Source: VFKU01 sp964620045
Lineage (GTDB): Bacteria > Hydrogenedentota > Hydrogenedentia > Hydrogenedentales > GCA-2746185
Direction of reading: 5' to 3'
DNA length: 64,000 nt
Assembly: GCA_964620045.1 (NCBI GenBank)
Contig: CAZUJL010000020.1
Coordinates: 10,617-74,616 of the forward strand
The translations under genes and the position numbers were made by a program. Positions 20,156 through 28,105 of this stretch are shown here, piece after piece. The notes under the pieces were generated by a model. The model was not told the origin of the DNA and did not search any database. It worked only from the letters and a program-made list of their open reading frames with translations. Position 1 is the first letter of the stretch, and every line of letters starts with the position of its first letter.

Positions 20156-22180
20156 ATGAGGACCGAGTTCGCTAAATTATTGAAGCAGGTCCGCAAGGCC
20201 TATCCGGAGGCGGACGACGATCTGCTGCGCGACGCCTACCGCGTGGCGGACAAGGCCCACCAGGGCCAGAAGCGGCTCTCCGGCGACCCGTATATCTCCC
20301 ACACGCTCGCGGTCGCGGGCATTCTCGCGGGGCTCGGCCTCGACGTGCGGACGATCAGCGCGGCGCTGTTGCACGATGTGCTCGAAGACACTCCGGTGAC
20401 TTTCGCGGAGCTGAAGGAAGAATTCGGCGAAGACGTCGCGCGCCTGGTCGACGGCGTCTCCAAAATCGGCGGCATGCACCTGCCGGAACCGGTGCCCGCG
20501 GAGCCGGAAGTGAAGCATGCGGAAAACCTCCGCAAGATGCTGATCGCGACGGCGAAAGACGTACGCGTGATCCTGATTAAGCTCGCGGATCGCCTGCACA
20601 ACATGCGCACGATCGAGTTCCTGCCGAAATCGAAAATCCAGCGCATCTCGCAGGAGACGCTCGACATCTACGCACCGATCGCGAACCGCCTCGGTCTCTC
20701 GCAATGGCAGTGGGAACTGGAAGACCACGCGTTCCACCATTTGCACCCCGAGGAATACCACGCGATCGCCAAGGCTGTGGCGATGAAGCGCAAGGAACGC
20801 GAGGAGCTGCTCGAAGAGCAGATCCAGTTCCTGGAAACGCGCCTCAAGGAAGCGGAAGTCGACGCGCGCGTGATCGGCCGCCCGAAGCATCTGTACGGCA
20901 TCTACCAGAAAATGCTGAAGCAGGGCATCACGTTTGAAGAAGTGACCGACGTGCTCGCCGTGCGCATCATCACGCAGACTGTGAGCGGTTGCTACAACGC
21001 GCTGGGCGTCATCCATCACGTGTGGCCGCCGGTACGCGGGCGCTTCAAGGATTACATCGCCGCGCCGAAGATGAACATGTACCAGAGCATCCACACGACG
21101 GTGCGCCTTGAGGACGGCCGGCCGCTGGAAGTGCAGATTCGCACCGAGGAAATGGACCGCGCCTCGCGCGAGGGCATCGCGGCGCACTGGAAGTATAAGG
21201 AAGGCATCGAGAAGGCGGACGCGAAGACAGAATCGCAGCTCCACTGGCTGCGGCAGATGTACGACTGGCTGAAGGACGCGAACGCGCCGGAAGAATTGTT
21301 TGAGAGCGTGCGGCGCGAAATCAGCACGAGCGCGGTGTACGTCTATACGCCCAAGGGCGATGTGAAAGAGCTCCCGCTCGGCGCGACTCCCGTCGATTGC
21401 GCCTACGCCATTCACACGCAGCTCGGGCATACATGCGTGGGCGCGAAGGTGAACGGTGGCCTCGTGCCGCTGCGCTACCACCTGCAGAACGGCGACATCG
21501 TGGAAATCCTGACGGCGAAGACACAGCGCCCGCGCATCGACTGGCTCGACTTCGTCGTGACCGGCCGCGCGCGCACGCGCATCCGCCAGAAACTGCGCGA
21601 ACACGAAGAGTTACCACCCGCCGCGATCGCGCACGGCCCCGGTGAGTCGCGCTCGATCGCGCCGCCGCAAATTGCGAAGCCGAAACCCAAGGTGGAGCCG
21701 GTGGACGATGCGACGCGCGCGAAACTCGTGCGCGTGGCGGGCGGCCAGGGCATGGCGCTGCAATTCGCGAAGTGCTGCAACGCGATGCCGGGTGAGGGCA
21801 TCATCGGCTTCGTCACGCGGCGGCACCTGATCACGATTCACCGCGCGGACTGCAAGTTCCTGGAAGCCGCCGAGCAGGAGTCGGAGCGCCTCATCGCCGC
21901 CGGCTGGCAGGGCGACGAACCCAACACGATGGGCGTGCGCGTGACGATCGGCTCACGGCCGAACGGCCTTGCCGACATCACCTCGGCGCTGCGTCCGATG
22001 AACCTGGATATTTCCCGCGCGGAGTATCGCCCCGGCGAGAACGGCGACAGCGTGTTCGAGTGCGTGTTCACGTGCTCCGACAAACGACGCTTCGAGCGCG
22101 TGACCAAGGCGCTCGCGCATATTTCGGGCGTGCGCAGTGTTGAAGAAATGCCCGCGGAGGAACCGGCGCACGCCGGATGA
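20156..22180 (+). CDS. Bifunctional (p)ppGpp synthetase/hydrolase, Rel/SpoT family
   Basis: 674 residues. Domains in order: HD hydrolase (AALLHDVLEDT near residue 75), synthetase (RFKDYIAAPKMNMYQSIHT and PLEVQIRTEEMD), TGS (VYVYTPKGDVKELPLGATPVD) and C-terminal ACT (VRVTIGSRPNGLADITSAL). The RFKD form of the synthetase loop is typical of bifunctional enzymes rather than the EFDD form of monofunctional RelA. The zinc-finger-like region CCNAMPGEGIIGFVT precedes the ACT. It makes and degrades the stringent-response alarmone. It overlaps uvrB by 4 bp. Confidence 0.94.
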   Translation: MRTEFAKLLKQVRKAYPEADDDLLRDAYRVADKAHQGQKRLSGDPYISHTLAVAGILAGLGLDVRTISAALLHDVLEDTPVTFAELKEEFGEDVARLVDGVSKIGGMHLPEPVPAEPEVKHAENLRKMLIATAKDVRVILIKLADRLHNMRTIEFLPKSKIQRISQETLDIYAPIANRLGLSQWQWELEDHAFHHLHPEEYHAIAKAVAMKRKEREELLEEQIQFLETRLKEAEVDARVIGRPKHLYGIYQKMLKQGITFEEVTDVLAVRIITQTVSGCYNALGVIHHVWPPVRGRFKDYIAAPKMNMYQSIHTTVRLEDGRPLEVQIRTEEMDRASREGIAAHWKYKEGIEKADAKTESQLHWLRQMYDWLKDANAPEELFESVRREISTSAVYVYTPKGDVKELPLGATPVDCAYAIHTQLGHTCVGAKVNGGLVPLRYHLQNGDIVEILTAKTQRPRIDWLDFVVTGRARTRIRQKLREHEELPPAAIAHGPGESRSIAPPQIAKPKPKVEPVDDATRAKLVRVAGGQGMALQFAKCCNAMPGEGIIGFVTRRHLITIHRADCKFLEAAEQESERLIAAGWQGDEPNTMGVRVTIGSRPNGLADITSALRPMNLDISRAEYRPGENGDSVFECVFTCSDKRRFERVTKALAHISGVRSVEEMPAEEPAHAG

Positions 22181-24183
22181 CATATATGGATCGCTTTACC
22201 CTCGTTAAACCGTTTGAGCCCGCCGGCGACCAGCCGGAGGCCGTGAAAACGCTTACGCAGAACCTGCGCGACGGCATTGACCACCAGGTGCTACTCGGCG
22301 TGACGGGATCGGGCAAGACCTTCACCATTGCGAACGTGGTGGCCGAAGTGAACCGGCCGACGCTCGTGATGGCGCCGAACAAAATCCTCGCGGCGCAGCT
22401 CTACAGCGAGTTCAAGGCGCTGTTTCCCGAGAACGCGATTGAGTACTTCGTCAGCTACTACGACTACTACCAGCCCGAGGCCTATGTCCCCTCGAAAGAC
22501 CTGTACATCGAGAAGGACTCCAGCATCAACGACGAGATCGACAAGATGCGCCACTCGGCGACGCGCGCCCTGCTCAGCCGCCGCGACGTGCTGATCGTGG
22601 CCAGTGTGTCCTGCATCTACGGCATCGGTTCGCCGGAGGTGTACAACCGCATGCGCATCGATCTCGTGCCGGGGGACATGGTGCCGCGCGACGATCTCGT
22701 TGCCGGCCTGATCGCGATGCAGTACCAGCGCAAGGACATGGACTTCCACCGCGGCACGTTCCGCGTGCGCGGGGACATCGTCGATGTGTTCCCGCCCTAC
22801 GAAGCAGACAAGGCGATCCGCATCGAATTTTTCGGCGATGAAATTGAAAGCGTGAGCGAAATCGACCCGTTGCGCGGCGTGACGCTGCGCAAGGTGCGCC
22901 GCACGAGCATCTACCCCGGCACGCACTACGCCACCGAGGCGTCCACGCTGGAAGGCGCCATTAAGGGCATCAAACACGAGCTGCAGGAACGCTTACAAGA
23001 ACTGCGCGCGGGCGGCCAGGAACTGTACGCCCAGCGCCTCGAACAGCGCACGCGCTACGACCTCGAAATGCTGCAGGAAATCGGCTTCTGCACCGGCATC
23101 GAGAACTATTCGCGGCATTTGGACGGCCGCCAGCCGGGCGAGCCGCCGTACACGTTGCTCGACTATTTCCCCGACGACTTCCTGTGCGTGATCGACGAGT
23201 CGCACATCGCGGTTCCGCAAATCGGCGCGATGTACAAGGGCGACCGCGCGCGCAAGGACATGCTGGTGGAGTACGGCTTCCGCCTGCCGTGCGCGCGCGA
23301 CAACCGGCCGCTGACCTTTGACGAGTGGAAGGACCGCATCGGCCAGTGCATCTACGTCAGCGCGACGCCGGCGAAGTATGAGCTGGAGCAGAGCCAGGGC
23401 CTCGTGATTGAGCAGGTCGTGCGCCCGACGGGTCTGATCGATCCCGAGGTCGAAGTGCGGCGTGCGGACAACCAGGTGGACGATCTGCTGGAAGAGATCC
23501 GCAAACGCGCCGAAAAGGGCGAGCGCGTGCTCGTGACCACGCTGACCAAGCGCATGGCCGAGGACCTCACGGAGTACTACACAGACGTCGGCACGCGCGT
23601 GCGCTACATGCACTCGGACGTCGAAACGCTGGAACGCATCGAGCTCGTGCGTGCGTTGCGCGCGGGCGACTACGACGTGCTGGTCGGCATTAACTTGCTG
23701 CGCGAGGGTCTCGACCTTCCGGAGGTCTCGCTGGTCGCGATCCTGGATGCGGACAAGGAAGGCTACCTGCGCTCGGAGACGAGCCTAGTGCAGACCATCG
23801 GCCGCGCGGCGCGCCACCTGAACGGCAAGGTCATCATGTATGCGAACAACATGACCGGCTCGATGCAGCGCGCGATCGATGAGACCAATCGGCGCCGCGC
23901 CAAGCAGGTCGCGCACAACGAAGAGCACGGCATCACGCCGAAGTCGGTGCAGAAGGCCATCCGCGAGCTGGAGCGCGCCATGCCGAACAGCCGCCAGGCC
24001 CGCTACCGCGCGGTCGAGCGTGCCGCCGAAGAGGCGATCGATTACGGCAACCTCGAAGTCACCATCGCCGACCTGCGCAAAAAGATGAAGAACGCCGCCG
24101 AGCGCATGGAGTTCGAAGAGGCCGCCGTCTACCGCGACCGGATTCAGCAAATGGAGCGCCTGCAAATCGAGCAGGGTGTCTAG
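22177..24183 (+). CDS. uvrB: Excinuclease ABC subunit B
   Basis: 668 residues, the usual length. UvrB carries damage verification in nucleotide excision repair with UvrA and UvrC. Visible features are Walker A GVTGSGKTFT near residue 46, the beta-hairpin region YYDYYQPEAYVPSKDLYIEK, the helicase motif LCVIDESHIAVPQ, LREGLDLPEV, QTIGRAARH, and the C-terminal UVR domain MEFEEAAVYRDRI. Start overlaps the Rel stop (ATGA), an unusual pairing that couples stringent response and repair expression. Confidence 0.97.
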   Translation: MTYMDRFTLVKPFEPAGDQPEAVKTLTQNLRDGIDHQVLLGVTGSGKTFTIANVVAEVNRPTLVMAPNKILAAQLYSEFKALFPENAIEYFVSYYDYYQPEAYVPSKDLYIEKDSSINDEIDKMRHSATRALLSRRDVLIVASVSCIYGIGSPEVYNRMRIDLVPGDMVPRDDLVAGLIAMQYQRKDMDFHRGTFRVRGDIVDVFPPYEADKAIRIEFFGDEIESVSEIDPLRGVTLRKVRRTSIYPGTHYATEASTLEGAIKGIKHELQERLQELRAGGQELYAQRLEQRTRYDLEMLQEIGFCTGIENYSRHLDGRQPGEPPYTLLDYFPDDFLCVIDESHIAVPQIGAMYKGDRARKDMLVEYGFRLPCARDNRPLTFDEWKDRIGQCIYVSATPAKYELEQSQGLVIEQVVRPTGLIDPEVEVRRADNQVDDLLEEIRKRAEKGERVLVTTLTKRMAEDLTEYYTDVGTRVRYMHSDVETLERIELVRALRAGDYDVLVGINLLREGLDLPEVSLVAILDADKEGYLRSETSLVQTIGRAARHLNGKVIMYANNMTGSMQRAIDETNRRRAKQVAHNEEHGITPKSVQKAIRELERAMPNSRQARYRAVERAAEEAIDYGNLEVTIADLRKKMKNAAERMEFEEAAVYRDRIQQMERLQIEQGV

Positions 24184-24232
24184 TAAACTTTACATTCGTC
24201 AAGCATTTCTCTTCCTTTCTTTACAGCCTGCC

Positions 24233-24247
24233 GCCCGTCAATCGGGC
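24233..24247 (+). terminator. Weak hairpin downstream of uvrB
   Basis: GCCCG and CGGGC form a 5-bp stem around TCAAT about 50 bp after the uvrB stop. No U-tract follows, so terminator function is doubtful. The rest of 24184-24326 is AT-rich with no gene; it also holds the inverted repeat GTCAT-TT-ATGAC (24288-24299), a possible operator about 28 bp upstream of the -35 box. Confidence 0.3.
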
Positions 24248-24326
24248 AATTCCGATACGGTTTATATTCATAAGTCTTTTATTTTCGGTCATTTATGACT
24301 ATTTAGGTAAATACTGCACAAGTCGC

Positions 24327-24353
24327 TAAAGTTTTCACTAAAGTTGCCGATGA
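24327..24353 (+). promoter_or_regulatory. Sigma-28 (FliA)-type flagellar promoter
   Basis: TAAAGTTT (24327-24334), an 11-nt spacer, then GCCGATGA (24346-24353). The sigma-28 consensus of enterobacteria is TAAAGTTT-N11-GCCGATAA, so 15 of 16 positions match with exact spacing. Transcription should start near 24360, about 530 nt before the first flagellin ATG. Class III flagellin genes are the expected target of this sigma factor, which supports the call. Confidence 0.9.
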
Positions 24354-24359
24354 TTATCG

Positions 24360-24880
24360 AAGTTAGGCGGGAAAGTGGCCTGACGACCACAGTTGAAGGG
24401 GACCGGGACATGGAAAGCCCGGGAAAGGACTGCCTACGGCACGTTGGCGAACTGGAGGGTCGCCGGGTAGGTGGACGAAGGAAACTTCGTAAAGCGTTGA
24501 ACGGCAATGGCCCTGTCAGAAGTTTGGTGGGGGTCACGGCTGGTCCGGTATCGCGTGGGGGTGGGACCCTTGCGGTATGGCACACGAGGAGCGCGCAGCT
24601 TGCTGTGCGCGTGGCCGGCCCGGGAAACCGGGTGCAGGTCGGACGGCCGCGGCGGCCAAAGGCCGAGCGACATATGGGGATGGGGATCCACGCTGTATTC
24701 GGAGGTTCGGGACGGGTTCGTTCCGGGCCGCCGATGATCTATTTGTATGCCCTGGGATGGGACCGGGGCATGGCCGGGGGCCCGTACTTGGGTCTCGGAC
24801 GCGCCGAAGGGCGGAGTTCGAGGGGGCGGGAATCGGCCGGGCGCAAGGACGCGCCACGGGAAAATTAGTACGCACTCACG
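24360..24880 (+). ncRNA. Candidate long structured leader RNA of the flagellin operon
   Basis: This 520-nt stretch is G-rich and open in several frames but shows no protein-like translation. Local helices seen by eye: CCGGG/CCCGG (24403-24407/24418-24422); CTGCCTAC/GTAGGTGG (24430-24437/24467-24474) enclosing GGCGA/TCGCC (24446-24450/24460-24464); ACGAAG-GAAA-CTTCGT (24475-24490) directly stacked on it; GGGTC/GACCC (24531-24535/24565-24569); GCGCGCAG-CTTG-CTGTGCGC (24591-24610); GCCCGG-GAAA-CCGGGT (24618-24633); CGGCC-AAA-GGCCG (24653-24665) inside GTCG/CGAC (24638-24641/24668-24671); GGGACG/CGTTCC (24709-24714/24719-24724). Two GNRA loops and one CUUG loop argue for a folded RNA. No known riboswitch, ribozyme or intron family was recognised. 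It lies between a sigma-28 promoter and a flagellin ribosome site. Confidence 0.65.
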
Positions 24881-24892
24881 GAGGAAGTTGTC

Positions 24893-25714
24893 ATGGGATT
24901 AGTAGTCAACACGAACGTATCGGCGATTAATACAAGCCGCATTCTTCGCCGGTCGACGCTCGACTTGAACAAGTCGTTGGAACGGTTGTCGAGTGGCTTG
25001 CGCATTAACCGCGCGGCGGACGACGCGGCCGGTCTGGCGATTGCGGAAGGCCTGCGCTCGCAGGTCCGCGGTTTCCAGGTCGTGCAGCGCAACGCGCAGG
25101 ACGGCATCAGCTTGGTGCAAACGGCTGAAGGCGCCCTGAGCGAAATCACCGGCATTCTGCAGCGTATCCGCGAACTGGCGGTACAGTCGGCCAACGGTAC
25201 CTTGCAGGACACGCCGAACCGCGCGGATCTGAACACGGAAGCGACGCAGTTGGTTGCTGCGGTGAACGAAATCCTGACACGGACGACGTTCAACGGCATC
25301 GACCCCTTCGGCGCGACCGCGATCACGATCCAGACGGGTACGAACGCGGCGCAGACCACGACCCTGGCGGGTACGGGTACCGCGATCAGCACGACCACGC
25401 TGGGTATTGCGGCGTTGTCGATTGCCACGCAGGCCGGCGCGAACACCGCGCTGGGCACGCTCGATACCGCGCTGACGACGGTGAACACGCGCCGCGCGTC
25501 GCTCGGTGCCGCGCAGAACCGCTTGGAATTCACCATCAACCAGCTCGGTATCCGCGAAGAAAACGCCGCGGCCGCCGAAAGCCGTATCCGCGATGCGGAT
25601 ATCGCCAAGGAAACCATCGGCTTCACGCGTAACCAGATCCTGGTGAGCGCGGGTACGTCGGTGTTGGCGCAGGCGAACATCGTTCCGCAGACCGCTCTGC
25701 AGTTGCTCGGGTAA
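24893..25714 (+). CDS. Flagellin, copy 1
   Basis: 273 residues; the filament subunit exported through the flagellar type III system. The N-terminal D0/D1 region (MGLVVNTNVSAINTSRILRR, SLERLSSGLRINRAADDAAG, QTAEGALSEI) and the C-terminal D1/D0 region (RIRDADIAKETIGFTRNQIL, PQTALQLLG) are canonical. The centre is only about 60 Thr/Ala-rich residues, so D2/D3 domains are absent and the filament would be thin and smooth. The ribosome site is CGGAGGAA. It is the first of three tandem copies behind the sigma-28 promoter and long leader. Confidence 0.96.
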   Translation: MGLVVNTNVSAINTSRILRRSTLDLNKSLERLSSGLRINRAADDAAGLAIAEGLRSQVRGFQVVQRNAQDGISLVQTAEGALSEITGILQRIRELAVQSANGTLQDTPNRADLNTEATQLVAAVNEILTRTTFNGIDPFGATAITIQTGTNAAQTTTLAGTGTAISTTTLGIAALSIATQAGANTALGTLDTALTTVNTRRASLGAAQNRLEFTINQLGIREENAAAAESRIRDADIAKETIGFTRNQILVSAGTSVLAQANIVPQTALQLLG

Positions 25715-25759
25715 TCCGCAGCAACTAGGGGTAAGCACGAAAACATTTGAATAGGTAGG

Positions 25760-25771
25760 CCGTGCGCACGG
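25760..25771. repeat. Palindrome and short direct repeats between flagellin copies 1 and 2
   Basis: CCGTGCGCACGG is a perfect 12-bp palindrome. It is flanked by imperfect direct repeats of CACGAAAACATTT type at about 25737-25749 and 25778-25790. No sigma-28 promoter is visible in this 97-bp gap, so copy 2 is probably read from upstream. Confidence 0.35.
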
Positions 25772-25811
25772 ATGCGTCACGGAAACATTTCGACTCACGG
25801 AGGAAAGTGTC

Positions 25812-26633
25812 ATGGGTTTGGTTGTCAACACGAACGTTTCGGCGATTAATACGAGTCGTATTCTTCGCCGGTCGACGCTCGATTTGAACAAGTCGCTGGA
25901 GCGCCTTTCCAGCGGCTTGCGCATCAATCGTGCGGCGGACGACGCGGCCGGTTTGGCGATTGCGGAAGGCCTGCGTTCGCAGGTCCGCGGTTTCCAGGTC
26001 GTGCAGCGTAACGCGCAGGACGGCATCAGCTTGGTGCAAACGGCTGAAGGCGCCCTGAGTGAAATCACGGGGATCTTGCAGCGTATTCGCGAGCTGGCGG
26101 TACAGTCGGCCAACGGTACCTTGCAGGACACGCCGAACCGCGCGGACCTGAACACGGAAGCGACGCAGTTGGTTGCTGCGGTGAACGAAATCCTGACACG
26201 GACGACGTTCAACGGCATCGACCCTTTCAGCGCGACCGCGATCACAGTCCAGACCGGTACAAACGCGGCGCAGACGACCGCGCTGGCAGGCACGGGCACC
26301 TTGATCAGCACAACGACGCTGGGTATTGCGGCGTTGTCGATCGCCACGCAGGCCAACGCGAACACTGCGCTGGGTACGCTCGATACCGCGCTGACGACGG
26401 TGAACACTCGCCGCGCGTCGCTCGGTGCCGCGCAGAACCGGCTCGAGTTCACCATCAACCAGCTTGGCATCCGCGAAGAAAACGCGGCGGCCGCCGAGAG
26501 TCGAATTCGTGATGCAGACATCGCCGAGGAAACCATCGGCTTCACGCGCAACCAGATCCTGGTGAGCGCGGGTACGTCGGTGTTGGCGCAGGCGAACATC
26601 GTGCCGCAGACCGCCCTGCAGTTGCTCGGGTAG
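25812..26633 (+). CDS. Flagellin, copy 2
   Basis: 273 residues; differs from copy 1 at only six residues, all in the C-terminal half: Gly to Ser, Ile to Val, Thr to Ala, Ala to Leu and Gly to Asn in the short central region, and Lys to Glu in the RIRDADIAEET segment. The N-terminal 137 residues are identical to copy 1. Several silent third-position changes show the duplication is not brand new. The ribosome site is CGGAGGAAA, preceded by the same ACTCA motif as copy 1. Confidence 0.96.
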   Translation: MGLVVNTNVSAINTSRILRRSTLDLNKSLERLSSGLRINRAADDAAGLAIAEGLRSQVRGFQVVQRNAQDGISLVQTAEGALSEITGILQRIRELAVQSANGTLQDTPNRADLNTEATQLVAAVNEILTRTTFNGIDPFSATAITVQTGTNAAQTTALAGTGTLISTTTLGIAALSIATQANANTALGTLDTALTTVNTRRASLGAAQNRLEFTINQLGIREENAAAAESRIRDADIAEETIGFTRNQILVSAGTSVLAQANIVPQTALQLLG

Positions 26634-26689
26634 TTTGCAGCAGGCCTAACGCGAGTTTAAGCAAGAAACGCACTATCAAGGAGGATAGT

Positions 26690-26728
26690 TTGGCCGCGGC
26701 GCTTGTGCGCCAGACGGCAACGCACTAG
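26690..26728 (+). other. Possible 12-codon leader ORF with strong ribosome site
   Basis: AAGGAGG (26678-26684) is five bases before a TTG that opens a 12-codon frame reading MAAALVRQTATH and then TAG. It lies in the 159-bp gap between flagellin copies 2 and 3. It could be a leader peptide, the remnant of a lost flagellin start, or chance. No homology can be judged at this length. Confidence 0.25.
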
Positions 26729-26741
26729 ATATTTGATGCAG

Positions 26742-26777
26742 TGAGCGATCCGGGCGTGGGACCCCGGATTGCACTCA
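26742..26777 (+). promoter_or_regulatory. Hairpin just upstream of the flagellin copy 3 ribosome site
   Basis: ATCCGGG (26748-26754) pairs with CCCGGAT (26763-26769); an outer TGAG/CTCA pairing (26742-26745/26774-26777) extends it up to the AAGGAGG ribosome site. The helix could modulate translation or protect a processed 5' end. Confidence 0.45.
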
Positions 26778-26792
26778 AGGAGGAACATTGTC

Positions 26793-27614
26793 ATGGGTCT
26801 CGTAGTCAATACGAATCCGTCTGCGATTAACACCAGCCGGATTCTTCGTCGCTCCACATTGGAGTTGAATAAGTCGCTCGAACGTTTGTCGAGCGGCCTG
26901 CGCATCAACCGCGCGGCGGACGACGCGGCCGGTCTGGCCATTGCCGAAGGTCTGCGTTCGCAGGTCCGCGGTTTCCAGGTCGTGCAGCGTAACGCGCAGG
27001 ACGGTATCAGCCTCGTGCAAACGGCTGAAGGCGCCCTGAGCGAAGTGACGGGCATTCTGCAGCGCATCCGCGAACTGGCCGTGCAGTCGGCCAACGGCAC
27101 GCTGCAAGACGCTCCCAACCGAAACGACCTGAACGCGGAAGCCACGCAGTTGGTCGCCGCCGTGAACGAAATCCTTACCCGGACCACGTTCAACGGTATC
27201 GATCCGTTTGGCGCCACGACGGTCAACATTCAGACCGGCACACAAGCCACGCAGACCACCGCGCTGGCAGGTACCGGTACGGCGATCAGCACCGCGACGT
27301 TGAACATCGCGGCGTTGTCGATTGCCACGCAGGCGGGCGCGAACACCGCGCTGGGTACGCTCGACACCGCGTTGACGGCCGTGAACACGCGCCGTGCCTC
27401 GCTCGGTGCCGCGCAGAACCGCCTCGAATTCACCATCAACCAGCTCGGCATCCGCGAAGAAAACGCCGCGGCCGCCGAAAGCCGCATCCGCGACGCGGAT
27501 ATCGCCAAGGAAACGATCGGCTTCACGCGCAACCAGATTCTGGTGACCGCGGGTACGTCGATTCTGGCCCAGGCGAATATCGTGCCGCAGACCGCCCTGC
27601 AGTTACTCCGGTAA
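26793..27614 (+). CDS. Flagellin, copy 3
   Basis: 273 residues from the ATG at 26793 after AAGGAGGAA; a longer frame from 26769 is rejected because it runs through that ribosome site. It is more divergent than copies 1 and 2: NTNPS instead of NTNVS, STLEL, SEVTG, QDAPNRNDL, a changed central region (ATTVNIQTGTQATQ) and a final Arg. Domain layout is the same short D0/D1 type. Differing copies may occupy different filament positions, as in other multi-flagellin bacteria; that is inference. Confidence 0.96.
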   Translation: MGLVVNTNPSAINTSRILRRSTLELNKSLERLSSGLRINRAADDAAGLAIAEGLRSQVRGFQVVQRNAQDGISLVQTAEGALSEVTGILQRIRELAVQSANGTLQDAPNRNDLNAEATQLVAAVNEILTRTTFNGIDPFGATTVNIQTGTQATQTTALAGTGTAISTATLNIAALSIATQAGANTALGTLDTALTAVNTRRASLGAAQNRLEFTINQLGIREENAAAAESRIRDADIAKETIGFTRNQILVTAGTSILAQANIVPQTALQLLR

Positions 27615-27640
27615 CGCGGGCATAAACGGGAAGCATCGTT

Positions 27641-27991
27641 ATGGAAATCAGCGGAGCGATTAGGCAGGCGGGAACCCCGTCCGACGCCGCTCAGCTGGTC
27701 CGGCAAAGTGAACCGGCGAAACGCGCGCCCGAAAGCGCGCCGAAGCCAGCGGAAACCAATGCCGGGTCCGCAGCGGTGTCTCGCGAAGTCTTAGAAGCCC
27801 TGGCGGCGGAAGTCGCCGCGAATACGCGGAATGGATCGAAAATTCGCATAGATGAATCCACGGACCGCATCGTGGTCCAGATTCTGAATGCGAATGACGA
27901 AGTGATCAAACAGTTTCCTCCCGAGGAATTGCTTAAGGCAATACGCAACACGAGGGAACTTGTGGGGCTCGTCTTCGACCAGCAGACATAA
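27641..27991 (+). CDS. flaG: FlaG-family flagellar protein
   Basis: 116 residues. An unstructured Ala/Pro-rich N-terminal third is followed by the FlaG core: KIRIDESTDRIVVQILNAND and EVIKQFPPEELLKAI, where the (I/R)QFPPEE motif is characteristic. FlaG proteins influence filament length in several bacteria. It is 26 bp after the third flagellin and before a strong terminator, so it closes the operon. Confidence 0.88.
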   Translation: MEISGAIRQAGTPSDAAQLVRQSEPAKRAPESAPKPAETNAGSAAVSREVLEALAAEVAANTRNGSKIRIDESTDRIVVQILNANDEVIKQFPPEELLKAIRNTRELVGLVFDQQT

Positions 27992-28012
27992 CCCAGCGAA
28001 CGAAAAATAATC

Positions 28013-28045
28013 GGCCCGGGAGAGAAACTTCTCCCGGGCCTTTTT
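28013..28045. terminator. Strong terminator of the flagellin-flaG operon
   Basis: GGCCCGGGAG (28013-28022) pairs perfectly with CTCCCGGGCC (28031-28040), followed by TTTTT. On the minus strand the reverse flank ATTATTTTT could also serve the convergent YhaM-like gene. Confidence 0.92.
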
Positions 28046-28084
28046 CGTCATTGCGAGGAGCGGGGTTTGCGACGAAGCAAACTC
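28046..28084. repeat. Dispersed-repeat-like sequence (CGTCATTGCGAGGAGCG...GACGAAGCAA)
   Basis: The sequence begins CGTCATTGCGAGGAGCG and ends GCGACGAAGCAAACTC, with an inner hairpin GTTTGC/GCAAAC (28065-28070/28077-28082). This resembles the widespread CGTCATTGCGAGCGAAGCGAAGCAATCTC-type bacterial interspersed repeat. A head-only partial match, GCGTCATTGCGCGAAG, occurs at 42666-42681. Both lie just after terminators. Confidence 0.55.
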
Positions 28085-28105
28085 ACCCACTGAAATCCCC
28101 GGCTT

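Noticed and set aside
24344..24868. 174-residue open frame through the flagellin leader
   Set aside because: Its first start codon overlaps the sigma-28 -10 box, upstream of the expected transcript start. There is no ribosome site, and the translation is low-complexity Gly/Arg without domain-like patterns. The G-rich RNA simply lacks stops.
24360..24880. Group II intron or known ribozyme
   Set aside because: I looked for a domain V-like hairpin, class A RNase P core sequences and tmRNA ends and saw none. A class not recognisable by eye remains possible.
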